A DNA stretch of 10,177 bases from Spartobacteria bacterium (GTDB lineage: Bacteria > Verrucomicrobiota > Verrucomicrobiia > Chthoniobacterales > Chthoniobacteraceae), in the NCBI GenBank assembly GCA_025355595.1, contig JANXZI010000245.1, forward strand, positions 1 to 10,177. Direction: 5' to 3'. Position numbers and translations under genes: made by a program. Position 1 is the first letter of the stretch, and each line of letters opens with the position of its first letter. Of the stretch, positions 1 through 6,028 are shown piece after piece. The notes beneath the pieces are model-generated. The model made no database searches, was not told where the DNA came from, and worked only from the letters and a program-made list of their open reading frames with translations.

Positions 1-452
1 TTCAGGCCGAAGTCGGCGTGAAACCATTTGATGATGAGCGGCTGCAGCACGCCGAGGCCGATGAAGCCCCACACGACCGACGGAATCGCGGCAAGCAGTT
101 CGATGGTCACCTTCAGCATTTCCTTCACGCGGCCCGTGCAAAACTCCGAGACAAACACCGCGGCGCCGATGCCGAACGGCACCGCGATCAGCATGGCAAT
201 ACCGGTGACGCTGAGCGTGCCGACGATGAGCGCAAGCACGCCGTACTGCGGCTTCACGGTGGAATTTGGGATCCAATTGATCGAGCCGAAGAACTCGCCA
301 AAATTCAGCTTCGACAGGAACGGTGCACCTTCGCGGAAGACGAAAAAGAAAATACCGAAGACGAAAACGATCGCGCTGATCCCGCAAAGACGGATGAGCA
401 GCTCGATGGCCCGCTCGAGGATGATTCCGGTCTTGCTTCGGTGTGATTGCAT
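1..452 (-). CDS. pstC: Phosphate ABC transporter permease PstC (N-terminal 150 residues; runs off the left edge)
   Basis: Inner-membrane permease subunit of the high-affinity PstSCAB phosphate importer. The reverse strand reads openly from ATG at 452-450 to the window edge, giving 150 residues. A short basic start is followed by a first membrane helix (about residues 22-39) and a periplasmic stretch. A long hydrophobic region follows (about 70-101). The cytoplasmic loop ELLAAIPSVVWGF lies at 118-130; this 'aIPSVVWGF' loop is the family hallmark that contacts the PstB ATPase. The start is well fixed because an in-frame TAG lies 15 bases upstream, although no Shine-Dalgarno is visible. It follows pstS in the same direction across a 266-base gap filled by an inverted repeat. 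The next genes, beyond the edge, are expected to be pstA and pstB. Identity is recognised from motif and context; only the N-terminal part is seen. Confidence 0.93.
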   Translation of the reverse strand, partial: MQSHRSKTGIILERAIELLIRLCGISAIVFVFGIFFFVFREGAPFLSKLNFGEFFGSINWIPNSTVKPQYGVLALIVGTLSVTGIAMLIAVPFGIGAAVFVSEFCTGRVKEMLKVTIELLAAIPSVVWGFIGLGVLQPLIIKWFHADFGL

Positions 453-550
453 TTCGTGGAAAAGCTAGCCGGGTGCCGTTAGCAGTTCACGGCCAGATCG
501 GATTGGTGAAATGTCGCAGACCTTGTGCAGGGCGGATGGCTGCGTGGATT

Positions 551-693
551 CAGAGTTCCAAGTTCCAAGTTCCAAGTTCCAAGTTGAGCCCCGCGCAGCG
601 GCCCCACCATGTCACAGTGCGCATGCAGATTCTCAACGCGCCTGCGGCGGGCTGAACTTGGAACCTGGAACTTGGAACTCTGAACTTGGAATG
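551..693. repeat. Inverted repeat with heptamer-array arms (AGTTCCA unit) between pstS and pstC
   Basis: The left arm carries four perfect AGTTCCA heptamers in register (554-560, 561-567, 568-574, 575-581) followed by AGTTGAG. The right arm carries the complement in register: CTGAACT (652-658), TGGAACC (659-665), TGGAACT (666-672, 673-679), CTGAACT (680-686), TGGAATG (687-693). Read as a hairpin, the flanking CAGAG and the AGCCC end of the left arm also match the right arm, and the left arm is one heptamer longer. The loop of about 60 bases is GC-rich, and pairing continues into it with a few C-C or G-G mismatches (CGCAG against CTGCG). It lies 26 bases past the pstS stop in transcription direction and 99 bases before pstC, so in RNA it would be a strong intercistronic hairpin. 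Confidence 0.9.
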
Positions 694-718
694 TCGGACG
701 CATGTTTCTTGAGCCGAT

Positions 719-1618
719 CTATCTTTTGGGCAGCGGCACGTAGCCGTTTTCCTTTTCGATCTGCTGCCCGGCGTCGGAAAGGATCCAGTCGAGATACTTC
801 TTTGCGGCACCCTCGGCTTCACCCGCGGTGTACATGAAGAGCGGGCGGCTGATCGGGTAGCTCTTGTCGAGCGTGGTCTCGATACTCGGCGCGACCGCGG
901 GGTCGCCGGCCTTCCTCGAGACCTTGAGGACTTTCACCTCGGACGTCGCGTAGGCCATGCCGCTGAAGCCGATCGCGTTCACCGTCTTGCCGAGGATCGC
1001 GGCGACATCGTTCGAGCCGTTCGCCACGACTGCGCCCAGGCGGAACTCGTTCTTTTTCCCGACGACCACTTCCTTGAAATAATGCACGGTGCCCGAGTTG
1101 CTCTGCCGCGTGACGCACGCAATCTCGTCCTTGCCTGGGGGAAGCGTGATGCCGAGCTGGCTCCACTTGGTGATCTTGCCATCGGCCTTGTAGATTTCGC
1201 CGAGCTGTTCGAGGGAGATTTCATTCAGCGGATTGTTTTTGTGGACGAGGATGCTCATCGCGTCGAAGCCGACCATGTGTTCCTTCGGTTCCTTGCCCGG
1301 ATGCTTCGCCTTGAAGTCAGCAATCTCTTTTTCCTCGAAATTGCGCGAGCAGTTCGCGATCTGCGCGGTGCCCTGAATCAGCGCCGTCACGCCCGTGCCG
1401 CTGCCGCCGCCGCCGACTTCGACGGAGACGCTCTTGTCCACGGCGCGGTAGGCCTCGGCCCACGAGGCTGCGAGGTTCACCATCGTGTCGGAGCCGATGT
1501 TGGCGATGGTGCTTTTCTTCGCACCGCCGCTTGTGTCGCCAGATTTTTTGTCGCAGCCGGTGAGGAAAATTCCGCCGGCGGCGAGGGTGGCGAGTGCGAG
1601 TGTGCTGATGCGTTTCAT
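719..1618 (-). CDS. pstS: Periplasmic phosphate-binding lipoprotein PstS
   Basis: Substrate-binding component of the Pst phosphate importer, 299 residues. An N-terminal signal ends in the lipobox LTGC with Cys22 as the predicted lipidated residue, so the mature protein should be membrane-anchored facing the periplasm. Family motifs visible in order are GSDTM (42-46), GGGGSGTG (69-76), an FDAMSILVHKNNPL block (118-131), WSQLG (152-156) and R-x-S-x-SGT (171-177). The Ser/Thr/Gly-rich loops and Arg171 match the phosphate-coordinating segments of PstS proteins. Length is normal for the family. The start is placed at the ATG preceding the basic and hydrophobic signal; the leader just upstream is C/A-rich with no Shine-Dalgarno. 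It follows the phoU fusion gene and precedes pstC on the same strand, with repeat elements in both gaps. Confidence 0.96.
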   Translation of the reverse strand: MKRISTLALATLAAGGIFLTGCDKKSGDTSGGAKKSTIANIGSDTMVNLAASWAEAYRAVDKSVSVEVGGGGSGTGVTALIQGTAQIANCSRNFEEKEIADFKAKHPGKEPKEHMVGFDAMSILVHKNNPLNEISLEQLGEIYKADGKITKWSQLGITLPPGKDEIACVTRQSNSGTVHYFKEVVVGKKNEFRLGAVVANGSNDVAAILGKTVNAIGFSGMAYATSEVKVLKVSRKAGDPAVAPSIETTLDKSYPISRPLFMYTAGEAEGAAKKYLDWILSDAGQQIEKENGYVPLPKR

Positions 1619-1673
1619 ATTGTGGTGTTGGTTTTGGAAAAATTTTGGAGTCAGAAAATGCGGTCGAAAACGG

Positions 1674-1774
1674 AGTCTTCTTCCTAATCCTGCCCATATT
1701 CTTACTCAGCAAGCGGAGCGCGCAGCGGGGACATGGCGGGGATGAAGAATAGGATTAAGAATAAGAATAAGAGG
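1674..1774. repeat. Inverted repeat with hexamer-array arms (AAGAAT unit) between phoU and pstS
   Basis: The right arm is five hexamers in strict register: AAGAAT (1745-1750), AGGATT (1751-1756), AAGAAT (1757-1762), AAGAAT (1763-1768), AAGAGG (1769-1774). The left arm holds degenerate complements in the same period: AGTCTT, CTTCCT, AATCCT (1686-1691), GCCCAT, ATTCTT (1698-1703). The clearest pairing is TAATCCT (1685-1691) with AGGATTA (1751-1757) and ATTCTT (1698-1703) with AAGAAT (1745-1750), with six unpaired bases on the left side. The GC-rich loop is about 40 bases. It begins 10 bases past the phoU stop in transcription direction and ends about 55 bases before pstS. The architecture matches the 551-693 element with a different unit sequence and length. 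Confidence 0.78.
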
Positions 1775-1784
1775 GAGTCAGACC

Positions 1785-2882
1785 TCACCCGATGCTGTCG
1801 CTGAGCACGGCGTCGCAGAGTTCGGTGATGTGCTCGCGGAGAAATTGGTAGGCGAACTCGTAGGCCGCGCGCTTTTCCTCGTCGGTGCCGGTGACGTCCG
1901 AGGGATCGGGCAGGCTCCAGTCGAGGCACACGGCTTTCGTTGGTTTTGGAAACGCTTTCTTCGCCGCGGGCGAGAGCGCGACGATGATCTGTGCGGCGTC
2001 GAGATTCGGGAGCTGCGCGACGCTGTGCGTCTTGGCGTGCGAGAGATCCACGCCTTTGCTGCGCATGAATTCCACCGTGCCGGAATCCACCTCCGTGGGC
2101 GTGAGGCCGGCGCTGGCGAAGACGAACTGCGGGCGGTCGAGCGACGTCGCGATGGCCTCGGCCATCTGGCTGCGGCAATGGTTGCGATCATCTATGAACA
2201 CCATGCGCCACGTTTCGCCGCCGAGCTTGCGCGGGTAATCGCCGGTGACCATGTAAATCACGTCCTCGCAGATGTTCGTGGCCTGGTCGGACACGCGCTC
2301 AAAGCGGCGCGCGATAGTCATCAGCGGCGTGAGCGCCTCGAGCGGGATGAGGTTCTCCGAGCGCAGTTTGAAAAGCTCGTTGTTGATCACATTGCGCAGC
2401 GCATCCACCTCGTGCTCGCGGCCGAGCACGTCGCGGGCGAGCGCCTCGTCTCCGGCGATGAATGCCTTCACCGCGTCGCGCAGCATCGGGATGCTCAGGC
2501 TGGCGATCTGCTGGAAGCGCTCGACGGAGATTTGAGCGTTCAGCTTCGCGAGCTTCAGGATCTGCCGCGCGATGCTCTCCGCGTAGTCGCCGATGCGCTC
2601 CAGCTCCAGGGTTACGCGGATGGTGATGTAGGAAAAACGCAGGCTGCGCGCGACGGGCTGCTGGCGGATCAGGAATTCGAGGCACAGCCGATCGAGTTCC
2701 TTCTCCAGCTCATCAATGCGCCGGTCGCGCAAAATCACCGCGTAGGCAAGCTTCCGGTCGCGTGTGGCGAGGGACTTGATGCACGCCTCGAGCGCGCATT
2801 CTGCGAGACGCGCCATCTCGGCGACCTTGTGCTTGATGCGGTCAATGTCGTGCTGGAGCGAGTCTTCGTAGTGAGAGGGCAT
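1785..2882 (-). CDS. phoU: PhoU fused to an ArsC/low-molecular-weight phosphatase-like domain lacking the catalytic cysteine
   Basis: Cytoplasmic phosphate-signalling regulator, 365 residues from the ATG at 2882. Residues 1-215 are a complete PhoU made of two three-helix units. The metal-cluster motifs are E95-R-I-G-D99 and E195-R-V-S-D199-Q-A-T-N203, followed by C-E-D-V-I-Y. PhoU normally links Pst activity to the PhoR-PhoB two-component system. Residues about 226-363 resemble arsenate reductases and LMW tyrosine phosphatases: a short strand, the P-loop end N-H-C-R-S-Q-M-A-E (234-242), an A-G-L-x-P segment and a late D-P (326-327). In these enzymes the P-loop is Cys-x5-Arg; here the equivalent of the Cys is Asp231, and Cys236 directly precedes Arg237. 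The domain is therefore probably not a normal phosphatase or reductase and may bind oxyanions. An alternative start 26 codons upstream (2960) adds only unrelated sequence. PhoU identity is firm; the role of the C-terminal domain is open. Confidence 0.9.
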   Translation of the reverse strand: MPSHYEDSLQHDIDRIKHKVAEMARLAECALEACIKSLATRDRKLAYAVILRDRRIDELEKELDRLCLEFLIRQQPVARSLRFSYITIRVTLELERIGDYAESIARQILKLAKLNAQISVERFQQIASLSIPMLRDAVKAFIAGDEALARDVLGREHEVDALRNVINNELFKLRSENLIPLEALTPLMTIARRFERVSDQATNICEDVIYMVTGDYPRKLGGETWRMVFIDDRNHCRSQMAEAIATSLDRPQFVFASAGLTPTEVDSGTVEFMRSKGVDLSHAKTHSVAQLPNLDAAQIIVALSPAAKKAFPKPTKAVCLDWSLPDPSDVTGTDEEKRAAYEFAYQFLREHITELCDAVLSDSIG

Positions 2883-2900
2883 CAGTGGTGGAAAGTTGGA

Positions 2901-2954
2901 GGTTACAGGGCGAATGTTACGGCTGTGTGTCAGTCGGGGGACATTTGCGTAACA
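2901..2954. promoter_or_regulatory. Candidate phosphate-regulon control region upstream of phoU
   Basis: A perfect 7-base inverted repeat, TGTTACG (2915-2921) and CGTAACA (2948-2954), lies 33-72 bases before the phoU ATG, with a third related GGTTACA at 2901-2907. On the coding strand, T-G-T-led heptamers recur at 11-base steps (TGTTACG, then TGTCCCC), which is the spacing of PhoB half-sites. The 9-mer AATGTTACG (2913-2921) occurs again 50-58 bases upstream of the porin gene. A PhoB-type site is plausible but the match to any consensus is weak; an unrelated operator or chance is possible. Confidence 0.3.
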
Positions 2955-3036
2955 CTGCAACCTTTCGTGCGTGGCGGTTCAACTTCGGAAGTTCGTTGTC
3001 GGCGCTTCATTTTCAAATCGCGGTCAATCTGGGGAG

Positions 3037-3145
3037 CCTCAGCGACCGAAGAATCCCGTGGCATTCGCAAGTGACGATCAAACCTCGCCGATCATCAGCC
3101 AAAATTCGCGGGATCCTTCGACTCGTTTCATTTGCTCAGGATGAC
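3037..3145. repeat. Inverted pair of 'CGAAGRATCCCG' elements, likely a dispersed intergenic repeat
   Basis: CGAAGAATCCCG (3047-3058) and CGGGATCCTTCG (3109-3120) are inverted copies matching at 11 of 12 positions. Each is flanked outward by a CTCAG motif (CCTCAGCGAC at 3037-3046; CTCAGGATGAC at 3135-3145). Sequences of the form CCTGAGCG...CGAAGRATC...G are, as far as I recall, a common intergenic repeat type in several soil phyla. The element occupies the middle of the 308-base gap between the porin and phoU genes. The arms are not obviously tandem arrays, unlike the other inverted repeats of this window. Confidence 0.5.
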
Positions 3146-3156
3146 CCTGTATTGTT

Positions 3157-3194
3157 GTGATTTGTGATTTGGAAATTTCACTCTGAGAAATCAC
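3157..3194 (-). terminator. Weak stem-loop spanning the porin stop codon
   Basis: Two tandem GTGATTT units (3157-3163 and 3164-3170) can pair with AAATCAC (3188-3194), which overlaps the porin stop codon. In RNA read from the minus strand this gives a 7-base stem with a loop of 17 to 24 bases. There is no T-run after it, so an intrinsic terminator is uncertain. The doubled heptamer echoes the heptamer arrays elsewhere in the window. Confidence 0.25.
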
Positions 3195-4432
3195 CAGCTC
3201 ACGCGCAGGCCGGTGGTCCACGTCCAGCCATCGTACTTGCCGCCGTTTTTCGCGCCGTCGCGCATCCAGGCATATTGGTAGCCAGTCTGGAGCTTCAGCT
3301 TGTGACCGTAGAGGAACCAGTTCAGGCCGAGGTAGAGTTCGTTGTATTCGTTGCCGCGCTGCGTGCTCACCGCGCCGTATTTGTTCGTCTTGAAAGTGCC
3401 GTTCTTGTTCGTGTTCACGGCGAGCGTATTTTCGTAGCGGTTGAAGCGCAGCCCGTCCGGATCGTCGCTCGTCAGGTAGGTGTAACGGCCGACCACTTGG
3501 AGTTTTTCCGTGATGTTAAACCACGGCATCGCCGTCGCGCCGAAGACGTCGCTCTGGCCCAGCGAACCGTTGCCGGCCGCAATGTCGCTGGAGAATCCCC
3601 ACTTGCCCGCTTCGAGCTGGAAGTTCAGCGAGGCGATCTGCGAGAAATTCCGCGTCGCGTTGCTCTGCGTGCTCGGGTCGTTGTACACGAAGTCCGCGCG
3701 CAGCAGCGCCTTCTTCACGCCGAGGCTTTTCGCAAAGTCGTAGCCGAGGCTGCCGAGCCAGAAATTGCCGCCGTTGAAATTGCCAAACTCCTTCGAGCTA
3801 TTTGCAAATTGGCTCTGCGCCGCGTAGATCGACCCGCCGGAGAAAAAGCCCGTGTTGTACTGCCAGGCCCCGATTTTCCCGCTCAGACTCACGCCGCTGA
3901 TATACTCGGTCGGGAACCACAAGTTGTTCGCAAGATTGCTCCGGTCAATCGTCAGCAGTTCGTTTGACGATGTGCCGCCATCGAGCGTGAACTTCACCGA
4001 CTGCTTGCCGATTGTCAGCTTCGCCGCGTCGGAAAATTTCCACGACACATACGCATCCGTGAGCCGCTGGTAGGTCGGGTCCCCCACGAAGAGCGCGCCG
4101 CCGAGGTTCTGCGGTTGGAGGTCTGTCTCCACATGGAGATCCAGCTTGTTGTGGAAGAATGACGCCTTCGCGCCGATGCGCAGACGGCGCACCACCCAGT
4201 CCTGGTCGGAGCCGAGGCTGTTGCCGTTCACATTGTACATGTCGAAGTGCGCGCGTCCGACGATGCGGAATTCGTTGAGGAAGGACGCGTCCTTGTTCTT
4301 GTAGAGCGTTGGGTAGTCCCAGAGTGTCGCGAGCGCGGAGTCCTCCTTTTTTTCCGGCTTCGTGGCCGGCGCCGTTGCGGCGAAGGCGGTGGCTGCGAGT
4401 GTGAGGCTCAGGGTGATGGTGGTTTTCAACAT
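3191..4432 (-). CDS. Phosphate-selective porin, OprP/OprO family
   Basis: Outer-membrane beta-barrel channel of the phosphate-selective porin O/P type, 413 residues. The start chosen is the ATG at 4432, which begins a clean Sec signal peptide (MLKTTITLSLTLAATAFA, predicted cleavage after Ala18). A start 37 codons earlier would put a long non-signal extension in front of it. The rest is alternating amphipathic strands with aromatic girdles. These include a V-V-R-R-L-R-I-G strand near the first third and the late segment EYNELYLGLNWFLYGHKLKL, typical of this family. The C-terminus G-L-R-V-S-W ends in an aromatic residue, as needed for BAM-assisted insertion. It sits between a phosphate permease and phoU on the same strand, which supports phosphate (or polyphosphate) uptake. 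Substrate preference cannot be read from sequence; general anion selectivity is the alternative. Confidence 0.87.
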   Translation of the reverse strand: MLKTTITLSLTLAATAFAATAPATKPEKKEDSALATLWDYPTLYKNKDASFLNEFRIVGRAHFDMYNVNGNSLGSDQDWVVRRLRIGAKASFFHNKLDLHVETDLQPQNLGGALFVGDPTYQRLTDAYVSWKFSDAAKLTIGKQSVKFTLDGGTSSNELLTIDRSNLANNLWFPTEYISGVSLSGKIGAWQYNTGFFSGGSIYAAQSQFANSSKEFGNFNGGNFWLGSLGYDFAKSLGVKKALLRADFVYNDPSTQSNATRNFSQIASLNFQLEAGKWGFSSDIAAGNGSLGQSDVFGATAMPWFNITEKLQVVGRYTYLTSDDPDGLRFNRYENTLAVNTNKNGTFKTNKYGAVSTQRGNEYNELYLGLNWFLYGHKLKLQTGYQYAWMRDGAKNGGKYDGWTWTTGLRVSW

Positions 4433-4576
4433 GGTGGTTTGTGTCTTGGGTGTTTCGATTGCGGCGCAAACTTTGCACCCCAATGTTACGAATGCGTGGC
4501 GGCAAAGCGACGTGTGCGAAACGAATGCGACAAAATCGCGCACCGCTGTGGCATTCGTGCCGGGTGTGCGACGCTC
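4433..4576. promoter_or_regulatory. Gap between pit and the porin gene; likely porin promoter region
   Basis: This 144-base non-coding gap carries AATGTTACG at 4482-4490, the same 9-mer as at 2913-2921 upstream of phoU and in the same orientation relative to the gene. The last 20 bases before the porin ATG are C/A-rich (ending ACAAACCACC) with no Shine-Dalgarno. No convincing -35/-10 pair or terminator for the upstream permease gene was identified. Confidence 0.3.
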
Positions 4577-5542
4577 TCAGCCTGGTCGCGAAAAACTCCC
4601 GATCACAATCGCAGCAAGCGCCGCCAGCGCGGCGGCGCACGGGAGAGTGATGAGCCACGAGAGGGCGATTCCGCCGACAGCTTTCCAGTGCGTCTTGCGC
4701 GTGGCGATCCCGATGCCGACGAGTGCGCCGACGCTCACGTGCGTGGTGCTCACCGGCAGAGCGTTCCAGTTTGCCGTGGTCACGAGTGCGGCCGTGGCGA
4801 TGTTGGCGGCGAAGCCCTGGCCGGGATTCATGCCGGTGATCTTTTTGGCCATGGTCTCGGCGACGCGGCGCGCATTCAGCAGGCCGCCGACGGCCATCGT
4901 AATCGCGATGGCGACGAGGCCCCAGCGGATGTCGAGCGCCTTCGCGACCAGCAGCATTGCGGCGATCTTCGGAGTGTCATTGAGACCGCGCGCAAAGCCG
5001 ACCGCGCCGCCGCTCAGGAAGTGCAGCGTGTCGAGCGTGCGCGTGCGGTGGTCGGGTTCGCCATGCGCGGCCTTGAGCGCGAAGTGGACGAGCGCCCCCG
5101 CGGCGACGGCAATGAGAGGGCCAAGCAGCAGTGGCTGCACGAAACCCGTGCCGAGCTTGGCAAAAAACACCGTGTGATCGCCGCTTGCGAGCCCCGCACC
5201 GGTGAGCGCGCCGGTGAGCGCGTGCGTGGTGGAGACGGGGAAGCCGAACCGCGTGGCGAGCATCACGGTGAGCGCCGCGCCAAGCGCCACGGCGAGGAGG
5301 AACGCCGGCGACTGCGTGAGCGGATCCGGCACGAGGCCCTTGCCGCTGAATTTTTTCATCAGCTCGCCCGCGAGGAAAATCGCTGCGACCGATCCCGCGA
5401 GGGTTGTCGCAGTCCCCCACGCGAGCGCCGTGCGAAAGGTTGTCGTCGTGCTTCCGTAGAGCGAGGCGACGCCCTTGAAGTTGTCATTCGCGCCATTCGT
5501 GAAGGCGAGGAAGCACGCTGCGATGAAAAGGAGGATCAGCAT
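4577..5542 (-). CDS. pit: PiT-family inorganic phosphate permease
   Basis: Low-affinity, ion-coupled phosphate symporter of the inner membrane, 321 residues and almost entirely hydrophobic. The family's internal duplication is plain. The first half has GANDNFKG (17-24) and PVSTTHA (102-108). The second half has GLNDTPK (186-192) and PVSTTHV (263-269). These paired N-D and S-T-T-H motifs define PiT proteins. A short polar loop (about 158-172, with H-G-E-P-D-H) separates the halves, which is a compact form without the long central loop of larger members. The ATG at 5542 begins directly with a membrane segment. AGGGG lies 10 bases upstream and is the only hint of a Shine-Dalgarno in this window. 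The gene is divergent from an arsR-type gene and leads the co-directional phosphate genes. PiT carriers often admit arsenate, which makes the neighbour meaningful. Confidence 0.92.
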   Translation of the reverse strand: MLILLFIAACFLAFTNGANDNFKGVASLYGSTTTTFRTALAWGTATTLAGSVAAIFLAGELMKKFSGKGLVPDPLTQSPAFLLAVALGAALTVMLATRFGFPVSTTHALTGALTGAGLASGDHTVFFAKLGTGFVQPLLLGPLIAVAAGALVHFALKAAHGEPDHRTRTLDTLHFLSGGAVGFARGLNDTPKIAAMLLVAKALDIRWGLVAIAITMAVGGLLNARRVAETMAKKITGMNPGQGFAANIATAALVTTANWNALPVSTTHVSVGALVGIGIATRKTHWKAVGGIALSWLITLPCAAALAALAAIVIGSFSRPG

Positions 5543-5653
5543 GTCGGCCCGGCCCCTGCACGGTGGTGGGAATCCGCGCAGCGTCCGACGGGATTAGCGG
5601 CGGCTCTGGCGGGGGAGATGATGGCGGCGGTGCGCTGGTTCATGCGAGCGAGC

Positions 5654-5692
5654 GTGTATGCGCAGACACGCATATACGTCAATCGTTGCGTG
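5654..5692. promoter_or_regulatory. Candidate ArsR operator between arsR and pit
   Basis: In the 180-base divergent gap, GTGTATGCG (5654-5662) and CGCATATAC (5669-5677) form an imperfect palindrome (8 of 9 bases complementary, 6-base spacer). A second inverted pair overlaps it: CACGCA (5667-5672) with TGCGTG (5687-5692). Imperfect palindromes of this size, rich in ATA/TAT at the outer ends, are the usual targets of dimeric ArsR/SmtB repressors. The site lies 31-69 bases before the arsR ATG and 112-150 bases before pit, so it could serve autoregulation and possibly control the permease as well. Binding is inferred. Confidence 0.5.
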
Positions 5693-5722
5693 GGATATTT
5701 TTTCTGCCATCACTCCCACCCC

Positions 5723-6028
5723 ATGCCCGCCGCCGATTGCACCAGCATCCTCAAGGCGCTTTCCGACCGCACCCGGCTCCGGCTGGTGAAGCGGCTGCTC
5801 ACGGAAGACTGCTGCGTGAACGACCTCTCGGACAATCTGGGCCTTTCGCAGTACAACGCCTCGCGCCACCTGCGCGTGCTCAAGCAGGCGGGAATCGTGG
5901 ACGTGCGCGCCGTCGCGCAGCGCCGCGAATATTTCATCGCGAAGCAGTTCCGGAAACGTCTGCAAAAGAACGGCCCCGTGCTCGACTGCGGCTGCTGTTC
6001 CTTCGACTTCTCGAAGTTGCCGGACTAG
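5723..6028 (+). CDS. Small ArsR/SmtB-family winged-helix repressor
   Basis: DNA-binding repressor of 101 residues. The start is the ATG at 5723, giving MPAADCTSILKALSDRTRLR, the normal N-terminal helix of the family (KALSDRTRLRLVKRLL). The winged-helix core runs about 33-70. Its recognition helix segment is SQYNASRHLRVLKQAGIV (42-59) and the wing is at R62-A-V-A-Q-R-R-E-Y. Cysteines that could sense a metal(loid) occur at two places. C30-C31 sit in T-E-D-C-C-V-N-D-L, close to the helix-3 ELCVCDL site of arsenite sensors. C89, C91 and C92 lie in the C-terminal D-C-G-C-C-S-F-D. It is the only plus-strand gene and is divergent from pit. Repression of phosphate/arsenate-related genes, released by arsenite, is the reasonable hypothesis; the inducer is not proven. 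Confidence 0.88.
   Translation: MPAADCTSILKALSDRTRLRLVKRLLTEDCCVNDLSDNLGLSQYNASRHLRVLKQAGIVDVRAVAQRREYFIAKQFRKRLQKNGPVLDCGCCSFDFSKLPD

Noticed and set aside
479..822. Minus-strand frames reading repeats such as L-G-T-W-N-L-E-L
   Set aside because: These are translations of the AGTTCCA heptamer array, a common source of spurious hypothetical proteins.
2901..2954. Canonical enterobacterial Pho box upstream of phoU
   Set aside because: Spacing of some half-sites is suggestive, but no stretch matches the known consensus well, so it is kept only as a low-confidence regulatory region.
1830..3074. 414-codon plus-strand open frame
   Set aside because: Opposite the phoU fusion, which has the conserved metal-binding motifs on the minus strand; the plus-strand product is a composition artefact.
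4247..6028. 593-codon plus-strand open frame
   Set aside because: Only its last 101 codons (from ATG 5723) encode a recognisable protein, the ArsR repressor. The rest is Arg/Glu/Gly-rich antisense of pit and the porin, typical of shadow frames in GC-rich DNA.
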